A stretch of 64,000 nucleotides of DNA from a bacterium (lineage in GTDB: Bacteria > Planctomycetota > Planctomycetia > Pirellulales > Pirellulaceae). Numbering within the stretch: position 1 is the stretch's first letter; the number at the start of each line of letters is the position of its first letter. Below, piece by piece: positions 58,367-64,000 of this stretch. Made by a program: the position numbers and the translations under genes. Location of the stretch: contig WGNR01000001.1 in NCBI GenBank assembly GCA_016124445.1, positions 682,001-746,000 of the forward strand. Reading direction: 5' to 3'. The notes beneath the pieces are model-generated. The model was not told the origin of the DNA. It ran no database searches and worked only from the letters and a program-made list of their open reading frames with translations.

Positions 58367-59494
58367 CTAGCGTCGCAGTTCGGCGAAACGCTTCCTTGGT
58401 ACCGGGCCTAACGAGAGACTACTGACTTTCTCCACCGGATGGATCGGCTGTACCGGCTGCAACCGAATGGCCTCGGCAGGCTCAGGAGCATTCAGCATGA
58501 CAGGCGGGTTTTGCGGCGTCGGAGCGACCGCGAGAGGAATCGATTCTGCTGCCGGTTCCTGTTGAGAGAAATGGTGTTGCAGAGTGCGGTCGGCCAAGAC
58601 CCTCCGCTGGTGAACCCGGGTAACCAGGTCACTCAGTTGATCGCGAACCGTTGGGTCCACCTTCTGGAGCCGGCCAACGAGACTTTTCATCCCTGGCAGG
58701 TTCTCCTCGGCGTTCTTCGATATCTTGCCAATGAACGAGGAGGTCTCGGCAAAGTTGTAATCGGCCGTTTTGCCGATCAGTGGATGAAGCGTGCGTGCCA
58801 GCAGGTCCGCACCGCGGTTCTCGAAACGGACGAAAACGTCGAGTCGATTCGAGATAAACGATTTGCCTTCAGCCGCCTTGGTGATTCCCGATCGTAACAC
58901 CAATACGCAATTGGCCATGATCCGAGTCGGTGCCAGCGGTCCCTCGTAATATCCCTGGGCGAAAAACACGCTGGTCTGTCCGTCGGCATAGACGATGTCA
59001 ACCTTGCTGACAGTGCCGGCGCCATCGTTGGCATGAAACGTTGTGGGACTGAGCCGCTTCACGTCGACCGTGGAAATACCCATCAGTTCCCAGATGTTAA
59101 CCACCACCTCAGGATAGGTGACCAGGAACGAATAGAGTTCTGGATCGCAAGGAATCACCTGCACCGGCAAGCGACGAAAAATGCTTGGATCCTGCACCAC
59201 GTTGGCAACCCGGTTTTGATCCTGAGGATGCAGCTTGGTAAACGGGATTTGACGCAGGGCGTCCTTCTTTTCTTCCCGGGTGAAGCTGACGAGTTCCGCT
59301 TCGGGCTCTTGAGCTTGGACAACTGGCAGCGGTGACAGAAGACTAGCTGCTACCAAGCCAAGTAAAGCCAGCAACGTAAGGCAGGTGAATCGGGGAAGGC
59401 GAAAAAGATTGGATGGCATTCGGACAATCGGCATGCAAGCGTTCCCCCATGGCTTCGCGGCGGCTGAGATGGCCTTACCCTTAATTCGGTTCAA
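58367..59494 (-). CDS. Exported protein of unknown function
   Basis: 375 residues; ATG codons at residues 21 and 26 may be the true start, since they stand just before the hydrophobic signal (FTCLTLLALLGLVAASLLS, ending VVQAQ). The body is mixed alpha/beta with segments like VVNIWELMGISTVDVKRLSP and VDIVYADGQTSVFFAQGYYEG. The C-terminal third is Pro-rich and basic (IHPVEKVSSLSLG). No family is recognised. It is divergent from the HEAT-like protein. Confidence 0.8.
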   Translation of the reverse strand: MNRIKGKAISAAAKPWGNACMPIVRMPSNLFRLPRFTCLTLLALLGLVAASLLSPLPVVQAQEPEAELVSFTREEKKDALRQIPFTKLHPQDQNRVANVVQDPSIFRRLPVQVIPCDPELYSFLVTYPEVVVNIWELMGISTVDVKRLSPTTFHANDGAGTVSKVDIVYADGQTSVFFAQGYYEGPLAPTRIMANCVLVLRSGITKAAEGKSFISNRLDVFVRFENRGADLLARTLHPLIGKTADYNFAETSSFIGKISKNAEENLPGMKSLVGRLQKVDPTVRDQLSDLVTRVHQRRVLADRTLQHHFSQQEPAAESIPLAVAPTPQNPPVMLNAPEPAEAIRLQPVQPIHPVEKVSSLSLGPVPRKRFAELRR

Positions 59495-59605
59495 TCGCTA
59501 TGATCGCCACAATCATTCTCAAATTCCGTCCACGAAAGGGTGCTAGCGGCTGCCGATATTCGCAAAACACGCAGCACCTTGCATCAAACCCGAGAGCCAT
59601 TTCCG

Positions 59606-60802
59606 ATGGATCGAAGTACTCGCTACCTCAGTCAACCGGTTTCGATCGTGCTGCTACTCCTTGTGGTGATTCTGCTATCTGCCGGGGGGGTCTATTTTGC
59701 CGCAAGGTGGTATCTGCTGCCTGAGCACATCGATACACTTTTGCTCGAGGCCCCAGAGAACGCCGTTGGGCCCAGAATGGATCAAATTCTGTCCAGTTCT
59801 CATGATCGCAAAACAGACCTGCTGATTCGCTGGATGGGTTCTCCCCGTGCTGCCGTGGCGTTGGAAGCAACCCACAGGATGCAGTCGTTAGTCGATCAAA
59901 TGGAAAACCTACCAGGGGTCGCGATTTCTGCCGAAGCTACACAACTTGCGTACTCCCTGCAAAATGGCCTGCCAACCTTCTCCGATCCAGTTCGCCAGTC
60001 GGTCCGAAAGATGGCAATTCAGATGTCTCAGTGGAAGTTCGGGGACACGTCTGCTGAACATGGCAGCTTCCTGGTGATGGTCGAGCAAATCATCCATTCG
60101 ACGTCTGACATGCAATCTTCTAGCGATGTCGCTGCCAGCGATGAAGCGCTTTCACGTTACCTGGCAAATTCCAATCGAAATAGAAACGGCCTCGCTAGCA
60201 CTCCTGAGATTCAAGAGGTGGTCGAGGTCGATTTGCATAGTGGCCTACCGTGGCAGGCCGAATCGTTGACATCAACCCCAGGTGAAAGTGCCACTTCCAA
60301 CGCCAGCGTAATACCAAAGGAGCAACCGCTGGTTGCTAACCATCGCGACTCCATTCAACAGCCGCTCAAGCTTCCGACATTAATAGATGGATCACGTCGA
60401 TTGGAATCGGATACTCAAATTGTGATGGAAGCCCCTGATTTCAGCCGTCTCACATCGCTAGAGATCATGTGGAAACTGCACGCACAAAATCCTGATACCG
60501 TCGAATACGCGCGCAAGGCGCTGCTGTCGCGAAACTTCAGCATGGAAGATCTTCAGTTGGCAAGCCGTCTGACACATCCAGATGTAACGCAGAGGCTGGA
60601 ATTAGTACGAGAATTACCGCTAACACAACGAGATGACCGCTCTACATGGCTCTACTACTTAACGAAAGATCCTGATGCGGATGTTCGTTATGGAGCGGCC
60701 GCGGCCTTGTTAACATCTTCCGATCCTCGACTGCTCAAGCGTCTGAAGGCGGACCTGGCAACAGATCCAAGCCCGCGCGTTCAAACTTTAATTCAGAGAT
60801 AG
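59606..60802 (+). CDS. Membrane-anchored protein with HEAT-like repeats
   Basis: 398 residues from the ATG at 59606 (MDRSTRYLSQPVSIV); an upstream GTG at 59540 is possible. One helix at about 10-33. A long disordered middle follows (about 160-270, rich in Ser and Glu). HEAT-like helices at about 275-395 end with YYLTKDPDADVRYGAAAALL and STDPSPRV-like arms, typical of scaffold proteins that bind other proteins. Its partner is unknown. Confidence 0.78.
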   Translation: MDRSTRYLSQPVSIVLLLLVVILLSAGGVYFAARWYLLPEHIDTLLLEAPENAVGPRMDQILSSSHDRKTDLLIRWMGSPRAAVALEATHRMQSLVDQMENLPGVAISAEATQLAYSLQNGLPTFSDPVRQSVRKMAIQMSQWKFGDTSAEHGSFLVMVEQIIHSTSDMQSSSDVAASDEALSRYLANSNRNRNGLASTPEIQEVVEVDLHSGLPWQAESLTSTPGESATSNASVIPKEQPLVANHRDSIQQPLKLPTLIDGSRRLESDTQIVMEAPDFSRLTSLEIMWKLHAQNPDTVEYARKALLSRNFSMEDLQLASRLTHPDVTQRLELVRELPLTQRDDRSTWLYYLTKDPDADVRYGAAAALLTSSDPRLLKRLKADLATDPSPRVQTLIQR

Positions 60803-60837
60803 ACGGCAGTCGCGTTTTCGCTTCCTGGCGAGCAACT

Positions 60838-61140
60838 TTAGTTGGTCAGTTTGCCCAGCATTTCCATTGCCTGCTTAGCACGACCGACTCCGCCCAGCGA
60901 GTCGACAAACTCCTTGGCCGTAATCAGATCGTCCGCAGTGATCTTTCCCGACTTAGTAGGACCATGAGCTTTGCGCTTGTCCATCGACTTGATCGTACTG
61001 ACATATTGCGGCGTCAAATCTTTGTAACCAGACTTCTTCAAAGCGTCTGCGACGTCGGTCGGAGATGCTTCTGGATTATCCTTTTGGAAATTGCGAATTG
61101 CATCTGCCTTCGAGACTTTGTTGGTAGCGCGTTTGGCCAT
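60838..61140 (-). CDS. Small basic protein, conserved in planctomycetes
   Basis: 100 residues, 20% Lys/Arg. It has SKADAIRNFQKDNPEASPTD and YKDLTPQYVSTIKSM, which form an HTH-like pair, then a helix at the C-terminus (GGVGRAKQAMEMLGKL). I have the impression of related short proteins in other planctomycetes that could bind DNA or RNA. There is no operon partner. Confidence 0.7.
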   Translation of the reverse strand: MAKRATNKVSKADAIRNFQKDNPEASPTDVADALKKSGYKDLTPQYVSTIKSMDKRKAHGPTKSGKITADDLITAKEFVDSLGGVGRAKQAMEMLGKLTN

Positions 61141-61775
61141 GTTGGTTTCGGTTTCTTTCTATAAGGTTTCTATTGTCTATGATTGCCTTGCTGTTGGCCC
61201 AACCTCAGTCTAAACACGTTATACCTTTATGTCGACGGCCCCAAATTTGGAATGCAGTGAAACCGCAACGGCGCCGTTTTTTGCCTGCAAAAACCAGGGA
61301 TAAACCCTGTACTATTAGACGCCGACTCGGCGTCCCATATACTCAAACGTGCATGTTATAGCTTAGATGCGTGATATAAATCCCAGGGTCGAAAAACTGC
61401 GAAATGGCAGTCTCCAAATATGCCATTTCTATTCTTCGAAATTCCTTACACCACAATGAGGGAACGGCATATAGTCGCAAGCTGGGGCAACCTGGTATGG
61501 ACAAGTTGCCACTTGGCCGGGGGGACATAGTGACATTCAAATCTGTGTCGAAATCAACGCAATAGAATGATCTAAATCGACGCCCAATGGTGCGGACAAT
61601 CTGCAATCATCTACCTGGTAGCCCGGAACGCTTTGCGTCGGATCTCATCACAAATTAACGAGGCCAGCCTGATAGGGGGTCACGTTGTCAGATGAAGGGT
61701 TGCCGTGATATACTCCCGGTTTCACTTTCTGGAAGATCTCCCCAAGTTGCGACTTCACGCTGGGGAGGCCGTTTA
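61141..61775. other. Intergenic stretch, about 635 bases
   Basis: No gene is convincing. Small hairpins occur, for example GACGCC/GGCGTC at 61318-61334. The right end should contain the tRNA-Leu promoter. Confidence 0.45.
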
Positions 61776-61857
61776 GGGGATGTGGCGAAACTGGCAGACG
61801 CGCTAGATTTAGGATCTAGTTCCGAAAGGAGTGCAGGTTCGATTCCTGTCATCCCCA
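61776..61857 (+). tRNA. tRNA-Leu (anticodon TAG)
   Basis: 82 bases with the long variable arm of a class II tRNA (TTCCGAAAGGAGT region). Acceptor stem GGGGATG/CATCCCC, anticodon loop with TAG, T-arm CAGGTTCGATTCCTG. The discriminator is A and CCA is not encoded. Confidence 0.97.
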
Positions 61858-61950
61858 CTCTTTGCCTCCTTCTGCACGCCATTCTGGCAAGCCAATCAAT
61901 GATTTGTTTCTGATTCGCATGCCGCTATTTGACAAGCAATAGAAACTCAA

Positions 61951-62616
61951 ATGTCGAAAATCCGAGCTGTCGTCTTTGACATGGACGGGACGATCCTCAA
62001 CACCGAGATGCTCTATCCGCAAGTATCGACAGAGATCCTTCGTCGTCGGGGTTTGGAACTAACCCAGGAACTCACCGATGCCATGATGGGGCGGCCGGCT
62101 GCGGTTGCCTTCCAAGCGATGATCGACTGGCACGAGTTGGCCGATTCGATCGAAACTTTGTCGCAAGAATCGGAAGAGATCTTCGCCGATATCCTGGAAA
62201 CGTCGCTAGGCTTGATGCCCGGCTTCACGGAGTTGTTCCGCTCGATTCTGGAGGCCGATTTCCCGGTGGCTGTTTGCACCAGCGCATCGCGTGCGACCGC
62301 AATCGACCTGTTGGGACGGTTCAACATAACTCCAGATCTGCAGTTTGTGATTGGTGGCGATGAAGTAGAAAACGGCAAGCCACACCCCGAAATCTATCTC
62401 ACCGCGGCAAGTCGCTTGCAACTCGATCCGAGCGAAATCGTCGTCTTTGAAGATAGCCAAACCGGCTGTAAATCGGCCATCGACGCTGGGACCCACGCAG
62501 TCGCCGTTCCAGGTGAACACAGCAATCGACATGCATTTGACGGGGCCCAGTTCATCGCCGATACGTTGCACGATCCTCGCATCTATCAACTACTCATGAT
62601 CGGTCGGCCTACCTGA
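61951..62616 (+). CDS. HAD-family phosphatase (beta-phosphoglucomutase-like)
   Basis: 221 residues. Motif I FDMDGTILNTE at 9-19 (nucleophile D10, acid D12), motif II VCTSASRA near 109, motif III lysine in NGKPHPEIY near 144, motif IV VFEDSQTG near 166. The cap is helical (C1 type). Such enzymes hydrolyse small sugar phosphates or phosphoglycolate; the substrate is not predictable. It stands alone, 93 bases behind tRNA-Leu. Confidence 0.93.
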   Translation: MSKIRAVVFDMDGTILNTEMLYPQVSTEILRRRGLELTQELTDAMMGRPAAVAFQAMIDWHELADSIETLSQESEEIFADILETSLGLMPGFTELFRSILEADFPVAVCTSASRATAIDLLGRFNITPDLQFVIGGDEVENGKPHPEIYLTAASRLQLDPSEIVVFEDSQTGCKSAIDAGTHAVAVPGEHSNRHAFDGAQFIADTLHDPRIYQLLMIGRPT

Positions 62617-62768
62617 GAAAAGGCATCCATCGAAGATCGTCTCTCGATTGGATCGGCTGAACTAGATTGACGAATTGCTTCGTGAGTATATAAACTGCGG
62701 ATGTCACCCCCCCCTCACGACATGCACAGTGTCGGACACTGCTTCTCCGCATTTAAAGGATTGCCGCG

Positions 62769-63542
62769 ATGAAACATCTCGCCATCGTCCAAATCGACGA
62801 TGAATTGACCCCGGTCTCTACATCTACTCAGACCGTATCTCTACAACACAGTAAATTGGCCGGACGCAAGTTGATTTCGGCACCGTTGGTCGAATGGCTC
62901 GTTCGTCGCATCTCGGAAGCGGAACTGGTCGATGGAATTGTCGTGGCGATGCCCGACGCTCCCTCCTACCGCGAACTTGCCACCTTGGTGCCGATGGATA
63001 TTCCCTGTCATTTCAGCAGCAAGGCGACCCCACTAGCGCGGCTGGCCGATGCCTCGCACGAATACCCTTCCCAATCAGTCGTTCGCGTGCCACTGGAAAC
63101 GCCGTTCTGCGATCCAATCCTGATCGATCGCCTGTTGATCATGGCGTTGCAGCACCCCGACAAAGATTACATCGGCTATCGATTGGACGATGGCTGCCCC
63201 GTATCGCAGTCGTGCATCGGGCTGTTTGCCGAATGGATTCGCAGCGGTGCGTTGGCCAAAGCCAGCCGCGAAATCAAATCCAAGACCGATCCCTATCGCA
63301 TTGATAGCTCGTTCCTCAACTATCCGGAACTCTTTCAGATCGAAATGCTGCCGGTTCCGCAAATGCTTGATCGCGATGACCTTCGCTTTTCGATCACCGA
63401 CGACGAAGACTGGGAGCAGTTGCTGGCGATCGTCGATGCTCTGGGAGCCGATGGCCTGGACTGGCAAGAAGTGGTCCGCATTATCGACAACCAACCTTCC
63501 ATTCGCGAAAGAATGGCTGAGCGAAATAAACTGATCGCTTAA
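62769..63542 (+). CDS. SpsF-like nucleotidyltransferase-fold protein with degenerate active site
   Basis: 257 residues. It keeps the order of the cytidylyltransferase (SpsF/NeuA) fold: a GRKLISAPLVEWLVRRI segment at about 32-48, DGIVVAMPD at about 56, VVRVPLETPFCDPILIDRLL at about 98-117 where VRxTGDxPLxDP is usual, and a C-terminal helix pair. The N-terminal R.GS.RLPGK loop that binds the nucleotide is missing or altered, so it may not be an enzyme. Relatives usually act in sugar or capsule synthesis. It ends in a terminator. Confidence 0.75.
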   Translation: MKHLAIVQIDDELTPVSTSTQTVSLQHSKLAGRKLISAPLVEWLVRRISEAELVDGIVVAMPDAPSYRELATLVPMDIPCHFSSKATPLARLADASHEYPSQSVVRVPLETPFCDPILIDRLLIMALQHPDKDYIGYRLDDGCPVSQSCIGLFAEWIRSGALAKASREIKSKTDPYRIDSSFLNYPELFQIEMLPVPQMLDRDDLRFSITDDEDWEQLLAIVDALGADGLDWQEVVRIIDNQPSIRERMAERNKLIA

Positions 63543-63566
63543 GCCGTTGGGGCCCAGATTGAAATC

Positions 63567-63589
63567 GTGGGACGCCTTGGGCGTCCCAC
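63567..63589 (+). terminator. Terminator of the SpsF-like gene
   Basis: A perfect 10-base stem (GTGGGACGCC with its complement) and a 3-base loop, beginning 25 bases after the stop codon and followed by a T-rich stretch. Confidence 0.7.
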
Positions 63590-63726
63590 TTGCTTGCTAG
63601 CGTCGCCAGGCCGCAATTCCGTCATAATCGGCAAATTCGTCTCAATTTACCAGGACGAAGAAGTCGATCATCCTTCTGACACGACCGACTGAATTGATCA
63701 GGCTCCCTTCGCAAGGCCGCGACGCC

Positions 63727-63975
63727 ATGAAAAAGCTGCTATTTGTCTTCGCTATGCTTTCGCTGACTGTCCACGCAGGCTGCGCCATGTGCTGCCACCC
63801 GTTCGATTACAACTACGCTGCATTCGATGAAGCCCAACTGAGCGGGTCTCGGGCCGGATCCGCATGGGCACCTTATTCCACGCAGTCGGTGATCACCGAG
63901 GAAGCTCCATCTGAGGAAATCCTGGAAGAACCATCCGAGGAAGAGGTCCTCTACTACGACGAATCAGCCCAGTAA
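63727..63975 (+). CDS. Small acidic lipoprotein
   Basis: 82 residues from the ATG at 63727 (MKKLLFVFAMLSLTVHAGC), with the lipobox VHAGC. The mature part has CC, a Tyr/Ser-rich middle and a glutamate-rich tail (SEEILEEPSEEEVLYYDE). Unrecognised; such short lipoproteins are common in planctomycetes. The frame is open to 63694 without support for a longer start. Confidence 0.72.
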   Translation: MKKLLFVFAMLSLTVHAGCAMCCHPFDYNYAAFDEAQLSGSRAGSAWAPYSTQSVITEEAPSEEILEEPSEEEVLYYDESAQ

Positions 63976-64000
63976 TTTGCGGCTTCTGTCCGATCCCACC

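Noticed and set aside
1..64000. CRISPR array, rRNA genes, prophage or integrative element boundaries
   Set aside because: No regular short repeats with spacers, no rRNA-like segment and no attachment-site duplication flanking the tRNAs were seen by eye.

Overview
The window looks like chromosome of a planctomycete, most likely a Pirellulales relative of Blastopirellula, Bremerella or Rhodopirellula. The evidence is two copies of the planctomycete DUF1592/DUF1552 gene pair with CxxCH haem motifs, an ECF sigma factor next to a Ser/Thr kinase, several exported proteins of planctomycete type and loose gene spacing. No species name can be read from the sequence.

Layout. 1-6.4 kb: the start of a probable GH32-type hydrolase, a membrane Ser/Thr kinase with its ECF sigma factor, and a secreted NHL beta-propeller protein. 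6.4-11 kb: DUF1592 + DUF1552 pair. 11.4-14.6 kb: a two-gene operon made of a CesT-like type III secretion chaperone and an 870-residue soluble protein with two repeats, each carrying an RGS-like segment; this is the most unusual item in the window. 15-22 kb: a second DUF1592/DUF1552 set with a coupled exported protein, then a secreted FAD oxidoreductase with EF-hands. 22.3-28.8 kb: a complete tripartite RND exporter (outer-membrane factor divergent from adaptor and permease). 29-41.7 kb: two consecutive heavy-metal RND systems, each led by a small His/Cys-rich exported protein and followed by small metal-binding lipoproteins, then a thioredoxin-like protein. 41.8-43.5 kb: an AbiEii-type nucleotidyltransferase with an uncharacterised partner. 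43.6-47.4 kb: DUF1254/DUF1214 protein and a patatin. 47.4-50 kb: decayed DNA and an integrase-core transposase. 50-54.3 kb: tRNA-Asn, an anti-sigma kinase and its STAS antagonist, small exported proteins, and a CheY-like regulator whose 5' end is frameshifted. 54.5-58.3 kb: a three-domain LplT/PlsC/acyl-ligase fusion. 58.4-64 kb: exported hypotheticals, a HEAT-like membrane protein, tRNA-Leu, a HAD phosphatase, an SpsF-like nucleotidyltransferase-fold protein and a small lipoprotein.

How the genes fit together. From 22 to 42 kb the theme is envelope export and metal handling: three RND pumps, only one of them with its own outer-membrane factor, plus soluble and lipid-anchored Cys/His modules that probably pass metal to the pumps. 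The DUF1592/DUF1552 genes are probably envelope cytochrome systems of unknown role. The chaperone/RGS-like pair suggests a protein made for export, by a type III-like route, towards a target that is not obvious from this window; no secretion apparatus genes are present here.
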